From Myxococcales bacterium (GTDB lineage: Bacteria > Myxococcota_A > Polyangia > Polyangiales > Houyiibacteriaceae), in the NCBI GenBank assembly GCA_029863605.1, contig JAOTVB010000012.1, forward strand, positions 72,900-136,899: a stretch of DNA of 64,000 bases, in the 5' to 3' direction. A program made the translations under genes and the position numbers. Below the pieces are notes generated by a model that searched no databases, was not told the DNA's origin, and saw only the letters and a program-made list of their open reading frames with translations. Below are positions 25,610-33,822 of the stretch, piece by piece. How positions within the stretch are numbered: the stretch's first letter is position 1; every line of letters begins with the position of its first letter.

Positions 25610-26616
25610 TATGGAGGGTGATTCGTCTGACGCATGGAAGCAAGCAACGCGCGGGCCTCGGCGCTCTTCGGTGCGAGCCGTTCGAGGGTGGCCTCGTAGA
25701 TCGGCTGTTCGATGTCCGCACTTCGTTGCAAAGCTCGTGCGAGGTCGGGTAGCAGCGCAATGAGCCCGAGCTCTCCCACGAGCTCAACGGCGTATTGACG
25801 CGCTTCGATTCGCCAGCTTCGAAGGAAGTTCCGGATCACTCGAACCCCGAGGGGATCTCCGAGCCTCACCAGTGCACGGGCCGCGGCGGCCCGCAAGATC
25901 GGGGAACGAAATCTACGACGTGCCAACGCTGCCAAGTCTTCGAGGGAGGCATGGTCTTCGAGATCTCCGAGGCCGATTGCAGCATCGAATGCGCGGTCAC
26001 CATGGAGCGCTGCCCTGAGCGTAGGCGCACCACGGGAATCGCCAAGCGCCACAAGCGCCTTTGCGGCAGCAAACCGAACGGGGTTTGACCGGTCCTCGAG
26101 AAGTGCTGCGATCGCCTCGACCTGGCCGTTGGCATTGAGCTCCCCGATACACTGGACCGTGAGGAGCCGCACTTCGTCATCGGGGTCCCCCAACACTATC
26201 GAAAGACGCTCCGGCCGGGCATGGCCGACCCGTGACAACGTCCAGACCGCCGCGAAACGCATCTCCGGTCGCTCGTCTTCGAGGAGAGCTTCGATCGCCT
26301 CGGCAGCTGCATTCGGTGCTACGCGGCCTGCTGCGAGCACGGCGGCCTGTCGCGCACCGAAATGCCCGTCGTCGAACGCGTCCAGTAGTCGGGGAAGAGC
26401 CTCGCGCGCGCCAAGCTCGCCGATCGCCTCGTATGCGGCCTCGCGTACCGCTCCCACCGGATCGTTCGTCAGCGTCAACAATCCCTCGATGGCTTCCTCG
26501 CGCCGCTCGGTTGGCGGGTCGACCAGTCGCTCCGCTGCCGCGATGCGAAAGCGTGGGCCCCGTGCGCCAACGTCTCGGATGGCGGCCTCGAAGGTCGGCG
26601 TAAGAGGGGGAATCAC
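25609..26616 (-). CDS. HEAT-repeat protein
   Basis: The 335-residue product is almost entirely HEAT repeats: at least eight copies of a roughly 31-residue helix pair, for example 'VGAVREAAYEAIGELGARE', 'HFGARQAAVLAAGRVAPN' and 'NPVRFAAAKALVALGDSRG'. Such proteins serve as binding scaffolds; some related ones are phycobilin lyases, which is irrelevant here. There is no signal peptide. I chose GTG 26616, which overlaps the metG stop as GTGA; the open frame continues upstream to 26928, but that part is a shadow of metG with no repeats. The partner is unknown. Confidence 0.85.
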   Translation of the reverse strand: MIPPLTPTFEAAIRDVGARGPRFRIAAAERLVDPPTERREEAIEGLLTLTNDPVGAVREAAYEAIGELGAREALPRLLDAFDDGHFGARQAAVLAAGRVAPNAAAEAIEALLEDERPEMRFAAVWTLSRVGHARPERLSIVLGDPDDEVRLLTVQCIGELNANGQVEAIAALLEDRSNPVRFAAAKALVALGDSRGAPTLRAALHGDRAFDAAIGLGDLEDHASLEDLAALARRRFRSPILRAAAARALVRLGDPLGVRVIRNFLRSWRIEARQYAVELVGELGLIALLPDLARALQRSADIEQPIYEATLERLAPKSAEARALLASMRQTNHPP

Positions 26617-28235
26617 TTCGCGTGCGACCCTGATGTGTCGACTCCGAGGCGTTCGAGGATCGAGCGCTCCTGAAGTTGGTCTAAGCGGGGAAACAGGGGC
26701 GTGGCGGCACGGGTTTCTATCCCCGGCCTCAAGCCGCCCCACGCGCTCGGCCAGAGGTCGACGCCTTCGGTGGGCAGTAGCGGCGGCATGCCGATTTGGG
26801 CGCGAAGCTCGTTGCATTTGTTGGGCATGACCGGGAACAACATGATCGAGAGCCAGCGGAGAGTCTCGAGGACTGTGTAGCAAACTTGTTCGAGGCGTTG
26901 CTGCGCGCCCTGCTTTGCAAGCTTCCACGGCTCGGTCGAGTCGACGTACTTGTTGGCCGCCGAGACCAACTCCCAGCTCGCATCGAGCGCCCGGTGAAAC
27001 GCCAGCGCTTCGAGGTGTTGGGCGGCCTCGTGAGAAGCAGCCTTTGCTTTGTCGATCAGGTCACGATCGGCGTCTTCGAGGGCATCGAGGCCGACTCTCG
27101 GAACGCGGCCATCCAGGTTCTTCTTGACGATGCTAGCGACGATTCGATTCATCAAATTACCGAGACCATTCGCGAGCTCGCCGTTGTACCGGTTGATGAG
27201 ATTCCGATGGCTGAAATCGCCGTCCTGACCGAAGCCGACCTCGCGCATGAAGTAGTAGCGCAGCACGTCCGCCCCAAAAGCCTCGACCAGTGGCCCTGGC
27301 GGTAGGAAGTTGCCGAGCGACTTCGACATCTTCTCGCCATTGACCGTGAGCCACCCGTGCGCCCAAATCTGGCTCGGAACACGAACGCCCGCGCTTAGCA
27401 AGAACGCTGGCCAGTAGACCGCGTGAAAGCGAAGAATGTCTTTCCCGACGATGTGCGTGATGGTGTGAGCGGAAGTCCAGAACTCGTCGTAGAGCGGCGC
27501 CACCCCTTCCGGGGCCGGTCCTCCGAGAGCGCTGATGTAGTTCGTCAGAGCGTCGAGCCAGACGTAGACGACATGTTCTTCATCGTCGGGCACCGGGACG
27601 CCCCAGCGGAAGCTGGTGCGTGAAATCGACAAGTCTCGAAGGCCCTCTTGGACGAACGACTTGACCTCGTTGAACCGTGCATCGGGCTGCACGAACTCGG
27701 GGTGCGCTTCGTAGAAGTCGAGCAAGGGTTTTGTGTAGTTGCTGAGGCGGAAGAAGTAGCTCCGCTCCTTGATCCGCTCGACCGGCGCTCGGTGAATAGC
27801 GCAGAGATTGCCTTCAAGCAGCTCTTTCACCGTCTTGAAGGACTCACACCCGACGCAGTACCAGTCTTCGTAGTCGTCGAGATAAATGTCGCCCCGGTCT
27901 TCCATCATTTTCCAAAGCGCTTGGACGCTTTGGCGATGCTCAGCGGAGGTCGTCCGGATGAAGCCATCATGCGCGCAGTCGAGCTCCTCCCAGGCAGAAC
28001 GAAAGGGTGCAGCCATGCGGTCGACGAACTCCTGCGGCGCCAAGCGCTCTTCTTTGGCGCGTCGCTCGATCTTGAGACCGTGCTCGTCGAGGCCAGTCAG
28101 AAAGTACGTCGGATTGCCCCGAAGGCGTTGGTAGCGCGATACGACGTCCGCGGCGACCGTCGAGTAAGCGTGCCCGATATGAGGTCGATCGTTGACGTAG
28201 TAGATTGGCGTAGTGACGTAGTATGGACGCGCCAT
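26613..28235 (-). CDS. metG: Methionyl-tRNA synthetase
   Basis: The 540-residue class I synthetase charges tRNA-Met. Motifs: 'YYVNDRPHIGHAYST' (HIGH), a zinc knuckle 'WYCVGCESF...LCAIH' (C-x2-C with C-x2-H), 'KMSKSLGN' (KMSKS) and the Trp-rich anticodon-binding domain. It lacks the C-terminal EMAP-II-like dimerisation domain found in some bacterial MetRS. ATG 28235 is the normal start ('MARPYYVTTPIYY'); an ORF from 28355 is only the antisense continuation across the end of holB. It is coupled to the HEAT gene by GTGA. Confidence 0.96.
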   Translation of the reverse strand: MARPYYVTTPIYYVNDRPHIGHAYSTVAADVVSRYQRLRGNPTYFLTGLDEHGLKIERRAKEERLAPQEFVDRMAAPFRSAWEELDCAHDGFIRTTSAEHRQSVQALWKMMEDRGDIYLDDYEDWYCVGCESFKTVKELLEGNLCAIHRAPVERIKERSYFFRLSNYTKPLLDFYEAHPEFVQPDARFNEVKSFVQEGLRDLSISRTSFRWGVPVPDDEEHVVYVWLDALTNYISALGGPAPEGVAPLYDEFWTSAHTITHIVGKDILRFHAVYWPAFLLSAGVRVPSQIWAHGWLTVNGEKMSKSLGNFLPPGPLVEAFGADVLRYYFMREVGFGQDGDFSHRNLINRYNGELANGLGNLMNRIVASIVKKNLDGRVPRVGLDALEDADRDLIDKAKAASHEAAQHLEALAFHRALDASWELVSAANKYVDSTEPWKLAKQGAQQRLEQVCYTVLETLRWLSIMLFPVMPNKCNELRAQIGMPPLLPTEGVDLWPSAWGGLRPGIETRAATPLFPRLDQLQERSILERLGVDTSGSHAK

Positions 28236-28273
28236 TTCGCGCCCGAGACTAGCCAAATTCGGGCGAGACGCCA

Positions 28274-29257
28274 CTACCGCAGGCCCCGGAGGCCAAACAG
28301 CAGCGAGTCGAGGGCAACCTGACGATTGGCGTTCTGACGCATGGATTCGATGCACGCGTGAATCAACGACACGCGTGCAGCGGCCGCGCTAGGGTCGATG
28401 AACGCAGCCCGTTGCTGAACCTCGTCGCCCCGCCCAGAAAACGCGAGGACTGTCGGGTCTTCTACAAGCGACGAGATCGCGAGGTCGCGATAGAAGCTTT
28501 CCATGGCGAGCAGTGCAAGCTCGAGGTCGTCCCGACGGCCGAGCTTCTCCGCAAAGTCGAGCAACGTACCGGGGCCTGATCCACGGACTGCCTCGTCCAC
28601 CGAAAAGACGAAATCGGTCAGCTCTTCGACCGTGCCGTCGCGCGCCAACTCGAGGGCGACATCGGCCCTGCCCGCGCTCAACGCGATCGCAGGGGCGATC
28701 GATGTCTCGGAGAGCTCCTCCCTCTGCAGAATCTCTCGGAGGACAACCGTAGGCAGACGTCCGAAACGAACACGTTGACACCGTGAGCGAATCGTGGAGA
28801 GCAACGAGTCGGGCCGCTCGGAGGTCAAGATGAAATGCACGTTCGGCCGCGGCTCTTCCAGCGTTTTCAAGAGCGCGTTTGCTGCTTCCGACTGGAACTC
28901 GGGAAATGACACGTCGGCTTCTGGGAAGATGAAGAACGTCGACCCCGCTTCGAAAGGCGCGAACTGAGCAAGGGGCAAGATCTCGTTACGCAACACCTCG
29001 ACCTGAATGTTGCGCTTGCCTTCGTCACGAGGTCGAAACACCCGCACGTCGGGGTGGATGCCCGCTTCGATTCGATCGACGACGTGGGGGTCACCACCCG
29101 CTACGACGTCGGTTGCAATCGCAATTGCGGTGAGCTCTTTGCCAACGCCGCTCGGTCCGTCGAACAAATAGGCGGAGGCGATTCGCCCGAGCTCGCGCGC
29201 GCGCCGCAGCGTTTGTACCGCTGCGTCTTGCGCCATCACGGCGTCGAGGCCGCTCAC
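28274..29257 (-). CDS. holB: DNA polymerase III delta' subunit
   Basis: The 327-residue AAA+ protein is part of the clamp loader. It has 'LFDGPSGVGKE' (P-loop-like), 'IFPEADVSFPEFQSEAANALLKTLEEP' (Walker B and sensor region) and 'LLSTIRSRCQRVRF' with the SRC arginine finger motif. The four-Cys zinc module that usually follows the first helix (C-x8-C-x2-C-x2-C) is missing; the corresponding stretch is short and Cys-free ('VVAGGDPHVVDRIEAGIHPD'). The start is GTG 29257, overlapping the TetR stop as GTGA; ATG 29236 is an alternative. Position next to metG is common, since tmk-holB-tatD-metG order is widespread; tmk is absent here. Confidence 0.9.
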   Translation of the reverse strand: MSGLDAVMAQDAAVQTLRRARELGRIASAYLFDGPSGVGKELTAIAIATDVVAGGDPHVVDRIEAGIHPDVRVFRPRDEGKRNIQVEVLRNEILPLAQFAPFEAGSTFFIFPEADVSFPEFQSEAANALLKTLEEPRPNVHFILTSERPDSLLSTIRSRCQRVRFGRLPTVVLREILQREELSETSIAPAIALSAGRADVALELARDGTVEELTDFVFSVDEAVRGSGPGTLLDFAEKLGRRDDLELALLAMESFYRDLAISSLVEDPTVLAFSGRGDEVQQRAAFIDPSAAAARVSLIHACIESMRQNANRQVALDSLLFGLRGLR

Positions 29258-29862
29258 TTTACCTCGGCCCCAGGCGTGAAAATCGAAATGGCGATCGTCT
29301 GAATGGCGTCGACCACCTCGTCTGGGGACAGGGCGTCGGGGTCGACGAAGGCTTGCATGACGAGCCCGTCGAGCATGCCGATGACGACGCGAGGCAGCAG
29401 GTCGAGCGAGATGCGCGGCTCGAGGCCCAGTGAGATGAGATGTTCCTCTAGATATTCTCGAATCTGCCGCGCTCCAAGCTCGTAAAACTCGGCCAAGGTG
29501 GCCCGGAGCGACTCGTCATAGAGGCTCAACGCGAGCAGGTCCGCGACGACGAGAGCTTCGTCGGTGCGTTGCGCACGCGTCGCCCAAAGCTCCTCTAGTG
29601 ATTTACGGAGCGCTTCGAAAGGCTTGTCCGAAGGCGACCATGCTTCGACCGTCCTTGCCTGCACCACATTGCACGCCGCCTCCAAAACCGCGTGAATCAA
29701 CGCTTCCTTGGTCGGGTAGTGGTAGTGCAGCGCCCCCTTGCTCATGCCGGCTTCCTTGGCGATCTCAAGGAGGCTGGTTCGTGCGTATCCCTGTCGCGCC
29801 ATCACGCGGATCGCGGCGTCGATGATCTGCTGGGAGCTGATCGCGCTTTTCGCGTACGCCAT
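29254..29862 (-). CDS. TetR family transcriptional regulator
   Basis: The 202-residue product starts with a TetR HTH ('ISSQQIIDAAIRVMARQGY' to 'MSKGALHYHYPTKEALI'), in which recognition helix 'SKGALHYHYPTKE' is the classic form. The C-terminal ligand domain has 'EALVVADLLALSLYDE' and 'MLDGLVMQAFVDPDALS', resembling the BetI/TetR_C_6 group. ATG 29862 is used because it precedes the HTH by nine residues; an ATG at 29892 is also possible. A long upstream frame to 30393 is antisense to mazG. It is coupled to holB by GTGA, so it is the first gene of a housekeeping operon. It may regulate itself and that operon, but no operator was identified. Confidence 0.88.
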   Translation of the reverse strand: MAYAKSAISSQQIIDAAIRVMARQGYARTSLLEIAKEAGMSKGALHYHYPTKEALIHAVLEAACNVVQARTVEAWSPSDKPFEALRKSLEELWATRAQRTDEALVVADLLALSLYDESLRATLAEFYELGARQIREYLEEHLISLGLEPRISLDLLPRVVIGMLDGLVMQAFVDPDALSPDEVVDAIQTIAISIFTPGAEVK

Positions 29863-29950
29863 CCAAGCGCGAACATGACGCCTGCGCCCCATGCACGTCA
29901 ACCGCCCTGATGCCCCGGCATCACGCTCGGATTGTGCTAAGAAGGCGCGA

Positions 29951-30733
29951 GTGAGCGACCCCGGCCATTCGTTGCCCAGGCTCGTCGAGCTGATGCGAAC
30001 CCTCCTCGGTCCGAACGGTTGCCCGTGGGATCGCGAACAGACCCTCGAGTCGCTTAGGCAATACGTGATTGAAGAGGCCCACGAAGTCGTCGATGCGATC
30101 GACCGCGGCACGCCGGAAACGCTGCGCGAAGAGCTCGGCGATTTGCTGCTCCAAGTGGTTTTCCAGGCCGCTCTCACCGAGAGGAAAGGGTGGTTCGATA
30201 TCGATGGGGTCGTCGATGCGATTTGTGACAAGCTCGTGCGCCGGCATCCGTGGGTGTTCGGCGATGAAGACGTGACCGACGCAAGCGGGGCAGTCGATGG
30301 CTGGGAGGCGATCAAACTCGCGGAGAAGAAGAACCGAGGCGCGCTCAGCGGGGTCCCGCAGGCATTGCCTGGGTTGCTTCGTGCGGTGCGCATCGGGGAG
30401 AAGGCGAGCTCCGTCGGCTACGACTGGCCAGACGCGGGCGGGCCCCGAGACAAGATTGACGAAGAGCTCAAAGAGCTGGATGACGCGGCGATGGCTGAGG
30501 ATCGGGCCGCTCTCGAGCACGAGCTCGGCGATCTCTTGTTCGCGCTCGCTACGTATGGGCGCAAGCAAGGTCTCGATCCGGAGGCTGCCCTCCGAAAGTC
30601 GCTGAACAGGTTCTCCAACCGCTTTCGTCATTGCGAGCTTACGGCGCAAACCGAAGGAAAGGGCCTTCGCGACTACTCGGACGAAGAGCTCGACGTGTTG
30701 TGGGAGCGGGCCAAGGCAGCTGAGCGCGCCTAG
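29951..30733 (+). CDS. mazG: Nucleoside triphosphate pyrophosphohydrolase MazG
   Basis: The 260-residue protein has two MazG domains, each with the E-x2-E and E-x2-D metal motifs: 'YVIEEAHEVVDAIDRG' with 'REELGDLLLQVVF', and 'DKIDEELKELDDAAM' with 'EHELGDLLFALATY'. The signature 'GCPWDREQTLESLR' is near the N-terminus. It hydrolyses non-canonical and excess NTPs to NMP and PPi. GTG 29951 has AAGAAGG five nucleotides upstream; an ATG at 29891 lacks this. It is divergent from the TetR gene, sharing an 88-nt control region. Confidence 0.94.
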   Translation: MSDPGHSLPRLVELMRTLLGPNGCPWDREQTLESLRQYVIEEAHEVVDAIDRGTPETLREELGDLLLQVVFQAALTERKGWFDIDGVVDAICDKLVRRHPWVFGDEDVTDASGAVDGWEAIKLAEKKNRGALSGVPQALPGLLRAVRIGEKASSVGYDWPDAGGPRDKIDEELKELDDAAMAEDRAALEHELGDLLFALATYGRKQGLDPEAALRKSLNRFSNRFRHCELTAQTEGKGLRDYSDEELDVLWERAKAAERA

Positions 30734-30737
30734 GCGC

Positions 30738-30835
30738 TAGTGTGCGGCTTACCTCCCCGCGGGGTCCAGTCGTACCTCTCAGTCGCTCTCTCTGTGGGGA
30801 CGTTAGACCACGAACGAGAAGTCTCTCGCACACTA
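30738..30835. repeat. Inverted repeat TAGTGTGCGG ... TCGCACACTA after mazG
   Basis: Just past the mazG stop, TAGTGTGCGG (30738-30747) pairs with TCGCACACTA (30826-30835) with 9 of 10 matches, separated by 78 nt that contain a further short palindrome (CCCCGCGGGG). The whole convergent mazG/epmA gap (30734-30852) holds nothing else. The same 10-mer makes a compact hairpin after dapD at 45876-45904, so this seems to be a dispersed element placed at gene ends. Confidence 0.5.
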
Positions 30836-30852
30836 CGTTCTTGCATCAAGTT

Positions 30853-31770
30853 CTAGAGTCGGTCTTCCGGAAATGGCATCACCGCCTGAATCGAATCGGC
30901 GCCGACGAGCAGCATCAGCAACCGATCGACTCCAAGTGCGTTCCCTCCGCTTTCGGGCATGCCTTCCTCGAGCGCCTGAAGAAAGCGTTCGTCCACCGGA
31001 TAGACCGGTTTGCCGGTAGCGCGCCGATCCGCCTGATCGCGCAACAGCCGCTGCCGCTGCTCGTCGGCGTCGGTGAGCTCGCCGAACCCATTGCAGAGCT
31101 CGATCCCTTTCAGGAACGCTTCGAACCGGTCGGCCATTCCGTTCGGTTTCAACCTCGCGAGCGAGGCCATAGAGGCGGGCCAGTCCGTCACGAAGACCGG
31201 GCCGTCGCTTCCCAATCGAGGCTGCACCTGATCGACCCAGATCCGAAAGAACGCTTCATCATCACCGGTCAGCGCGTCGAGCTCGACCCCCCCGTGCTCA
31301 CGAAGCACATCCTCCACGGCGTATCGTGGCCACGGTCCTTTAACGCCTCGAAAAAGGGGATAGTCCCCTTTTTCGGTGAGATGTTGGATCAGGTCCTCCG
31401 TGTCGCCCATGATGCTTTCAGAGGTGGCGTGCGCCCGATACCACTCGAGCATGGTGAACTCCCGCTCGTGAAGGGCGCTCTTTTCGTCCGCGCGATAGCT
31501 CTTGGCAACCTGAAAGATCCGTTCGGCCCCCGACACTAGGAGCCGTTTCATCTGATACTCGGGGCTCGTGGCCAACCAGCCGACGCGTGCCCCGCGCGGG
31601 TCGTTCACTTCGAACGCCGAAAGATGAAGGTCGAGGCCCGGGGAGGGCACGATGTTGGGCGCTTCGACTTCCATGAACCCGCGCTCCTCGAAAAAGCGAC
31701 GAATCGAACGAAGCAACCGGGCGCGGAGCTTCAGGATATCGAGAGGGGTCAGATCGGCGAATGCCGTCAC
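30853..31770 (-). CDS. epmA: EF-P lysine ligase EpmA (GenX/PoxA), with repeat-derived insert
   Basis: This 305-residue class II LysRS-like enzyme attaches beta-lysine to EF-P. It has motif 2 ('RIFQVAKSYRADEKSALHEREFTMLEWYRA', split here as the conserved 'HEREFTMLEWYRA' segment) and motif 3 'GGNALGVDRLLMLL'; it lacks the anticodon domain, as expected for EpmA. A palindromic repeat at 31351-31373 lies inside the gene and encodes 'EKGDYPLF' in frame, in a surface region between the motif 2 core and 'PRYAVEDVL'. The enzyme core appears intact. The start is GTG 31770, 8 nt after the efp stop, so efp-epmA is a natural pair. No epmB is in the window. Confidence 0.93.
   Translation of the reverse strand: MTAFADLTPLDILKLRARLLRSIRRFFEERGFMEVEAPNIVPSPGLDLHLSAFEVNDPRGARVGWLATSPEYQMKRLLVSGAERIFQVAKSYRADEKSALHEREFTMLEWYRAHATSESIMGDTEDLIQHLTEKGDYPLFRGVKGPWPRYAVEDVLREHGGVELDALTGDDEAFFRIWVDQVQPRLGSDGPVFVTDWPASMASLARLKPNGMADRFEAFLKGIELCNGFGELTDADEQRQRLLRDQADRRATGKPVYPVDERFLQALEEGMPESGGNALGVDRLLMLLVGADSIQAVMPFPEDRL
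31351..31373. repeat. Copy of the GGGGAC/GTCCCC palindromic repeat inside epmA
   Basis: Read on the minus strand, this copy differs from the one at 1066-1087 by one base in the loop (TAT versus TGT context) and one extra A. Its stem is A5-GGGGA paired with TCCCC-T5. It is in frame within epmA and codes for Lys-Gly-Asp-Tyr-Pro-Leu-Phe; the first copy, read in the one open frame across it, would encode Lys-Gly-Asp-Cys-Pro-Leu-Phe. Confidence 0.75.
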
Positions 31771-31778
31771 AGCCTCAC

Positions 31779-32342
31779 TCAGCCTTTGACGCGCTCCACG
31801 TAGTCACCGGTGCGCGTGTCAATTTTGACCTTGTCGCCGGCGTTCACGAAGAGCGGGACGTTGACCTGAAGACCGGTCTCCAGGGTGGCCGGCTTGGTCG
31901 TGTTGCTGCTCGTGTCGCCCTTGAAGCCTGGCTCCGTCTCTGTGACGCGTAGCTCGACGAACGTTGGAGGCGTGACCCCGATGGGACGACCCTCGAAAAG
32001 CATGATATCGCACTCGGTCCCATCCAGGAGATAGTTGACGTTTTCGCCCAGCTGCTCGTTGGTCAAAGTGAGTTGCTCGTAGCTTCGCGTGTCCATGAAC
32101 ACCCGCGAATCGCCTTCCGGGTAGAGGTACTGCATCGTCCGTTCTTCGGTGTCGGCCTTTTCGAGCTTCTCGCCGCTCCTGAAGGTCCGGTCAATCACGG
32201 CCCCGGTCATCATGTTCTTGATTCGCGTGCGAATGAACGCCTGCCCCTTGCCGGGCTTTACAAACTGATGCTCGACGACGGCGTACGGCACCCCGTCGAT
32301 GAGCATTTTGAAACCCTTTTTGATGTCTGAGGTGTCTGCCAT
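31779..32342 (-). CDS. efp: Translation elongation factor P
   Basis: The 187-residue three-domain factor relieves stalling at polyproline. Domain I contains the loop 'VKPGKGQAF' with K32, the residue equivalent to E. coli K34 that EpmA modifies; the adjacent epmA fits this. The C-terminal signature 'VNVPLFVNAGDKVKIDTRTGDYVERV' is canonical EF-P. ATG 32342 gives the family start; the frame remains open to 32507 but that part is in the small lipoprotein gene's region. It is the upstream member of efp-epmA. Confidence 0.96.
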   Translation of the reverse strand: MADTSDIKKGFKMLIDGVPYAVVEHQFVKPGKGQAFIRTRIKNMMTGAVIDRTFRSGEKLEKADTEERTMQYLYPEGDSRVFMDTRSYEQLTLTNEQLGENVNYLLDGTECDIMLFEGRPIGVTPPTFVELRVTETEPGFKGDTSSNTTKPATLETGLQVNVPLFVNAGDKVKIDTRTGDYVERVKG

Positions 32343-32346
32343 GGCG

Positions 32347-32754
32347 TCATTTCTCTCGGATCTGCTGGGAGGCAACGAGCAAATAGCTCGGCGTGTTGGG
32401 TTCGGGGTTGTTCTCGGCTGTGACCTGCATCTCGAAGTCACGGAGCGAGGTAGCGACGCTTGCTCGGCCGACGCGAGCTTCCGCATCGTACTCGAGGACG
32501 ATTGCACGCTGGGGATCCTCGCCGACGACCACGAACCATAGCACGTAATCCGTCAGCCCTGGCTCGATTTGGCTCGGCGGCGGAAGCTCATCGAGTTGCA
32601 CCGTGAAGAGCAGCTGACCACCGTCGATCTTTTCGATCCTGACGTCGCCGTGCACAGAGGGCACGTCAGCGCTTCCAACGATCGCGTAATCGGCCGGGCG
32701 ATTGCAGCTCGCGACCGCCAAGACCGCGAACAGAAAGACATATCGCAACCCCAC
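32347..32754 (-). CDS. Small lipoprotein of unknown function
   Basis: GTG 32754 has an AAGGAG six nucleotides upstream and starts a compact lipoprotein signal, 'GLRYVFLFAVLAVASC', with Cys at residue 17. The mature part of about 118 residues looks beta-rich ('QLLFTVQLDELPPPS', 'TDYVLWFVVVGED') with no named domain. An in-frame TTG at 32802 would add a charged non-signal segment, so I reject it. The gene lies 4 nt upstream of efp on the same strand and may be cotranscribed, although no functional link is evident. Confidence 0.72.
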   Translation of the reverse strand: MGLRYVFLFAVLAVASCNRPADYAIVGSADVPSVHGDVRIEKIDGGQLLFTVQLDELPPPSQIEPGLTDYVLWFVVVGEDPQRAIVLEYDAEARVGRASVATSLRDFEMQVTAENNPEPNTPSYLLVASQQIREK

Positions 32755-32847
32755 CAGAAACTCCTTGGGTCGGCTTGTAGGCGGCGTCTTGGGATACGTC
32801 AAGCGCTGGTCCTTGCCTCACGCGCGCGCCGGCGGTACTGCGACTTC

Positions 32848-33771
32848 ATGCGAGACGTCGAAGACGAGGTGCGCGAGATCAAGAAAGAGATCGTCGAGAG
32901 CCGGGGCCTGATCATCAAGACCAACAATCTGGTCAATGCGCTGGGCTCCGACATCAAGTCGATCGCAAAACGGCAAGCCGGCTACGAGCGCCGTTTCAAG
33001 TGGGACAGCGGGATAGCCCTCGCGGTGATCGGGGTGCTGACCTTCTTGGGTCTCAAGTTCTATTACGACGCCCAACTGTCGGCCTATCGGTCCGACATGG
33101 GCAACGCCGAAACGGCTGCGGAAGAGCTTCGAGTCGACCTCGGCGACGAGGTGCGCCGTGCCGCCGAGCGAGCCAGTGCCGCGGCGCAGGCGGAGAAGTA
33201 CTACGAGCTGATTCGAGCACGAAAGCGAGCCGAGGTCGTCGAGCAGTATCCGACGATGTCGAAGGCGGCATTGTCCCCTGCCGAGGCCGCTGTCTTCCGA
33301 GACTTCGAGCAGCAGTTTCGCCGCGACTTGTCGCTCGAGGTCTATAAGAAGGGGCTCGTGCTCTCAGAGGGTCGCAAGTACGCCGATGCCATCAAGCGTT
33401 TCGAGGAAGCGATCGAGCTCGATCCCGACGGGTCGAACACCCCGGCGATCCGGTCGGCCCTCGCGTTCGCGTTACGCAAGGACGGGAGGCCTGCCGAAGC
33501 ACTCGTGCTCGCCCAACAGGTCGCCCAACAAGAAACGGATGCTGCGTTGCAACCCGACGGATGGTGGCTGACCGCGCTGTCGGCGCGCGATGTGGGTGAT
33601 CTGGACACCTCGCGCGATGCGTTGCGCGTCCTTATCAACAAGTGGCCGCGTTCCGCGCTCTCGAGGGATGCACGACCACTGCTACGCGATGTGACGAAAG
33701 AGATCTACCTCGGGAAGAAGGGTGCCACCACGACGACAGCAGCTCCTGCGACGAGCCCGACGACCGACTAG
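32848..33771 (+). CDS. Single-span membrane protein with a TPR-like C-terminal domain
   Basis: The 307-residue product begins with a charged coiled-coil-like helix (residues 1-50), one membrane span ('GIALAVIGVLTFLGLKFYY', about 54-72), another long helix rich in Ala/Glu/Arg (80-130) and a TPR-like region ('GRKYADAIKRFEEAIELDPDGSN', about 175-275), ending in a Thr/Ala-rich tail. Tetratricopeptide repeats after a single span suggest a periplasmic scaffold with a short cytoplasmic N-terminus. ATG 32848 is chosen because the longer open frame to 32569 is antisense to the lipoprotein gene. No partner can be named. Confidence 0.75.
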   Translation: MRDVEDEVREIKKEIVESRGLIIKTNNLVNALGSDIKSIAKRQAGYERRFKWDSGIALAVIGVLTFLGLKFYYDAQLSAYRSDMGNAETAAEELRVDLGDEVRRAAERASAAAQAEKYYELIRARKRAEVVEQYPTMSKAALSPAEAAVFRDFEQQFRRDLSLEVYKKGLVLSEGRKYADAIKRFEEAIELDPDGSNTPAIRSALAFALRKDGRPAEALVLAQQVAQQETDAALQPDGWWLTALSARDVGDLDTSRDALRVLINKWPRSALSRDARPLLRDVTKEIYLGKKGATTTTAAPATSPTTD

Positions 33772-33822
33772 CGTTGGTTTGTGGGTCGACTCACAACCCG
33801 GCGTGTGGCAGGTTGAAGTTTG

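Noticed and set aside
29863-30393. N-terminal extension of the TetR gene to 30393
   Set aside because: The stretch is antisense to mazG and Ser/Arg-rich without structure; the HTH begins right after 29862.
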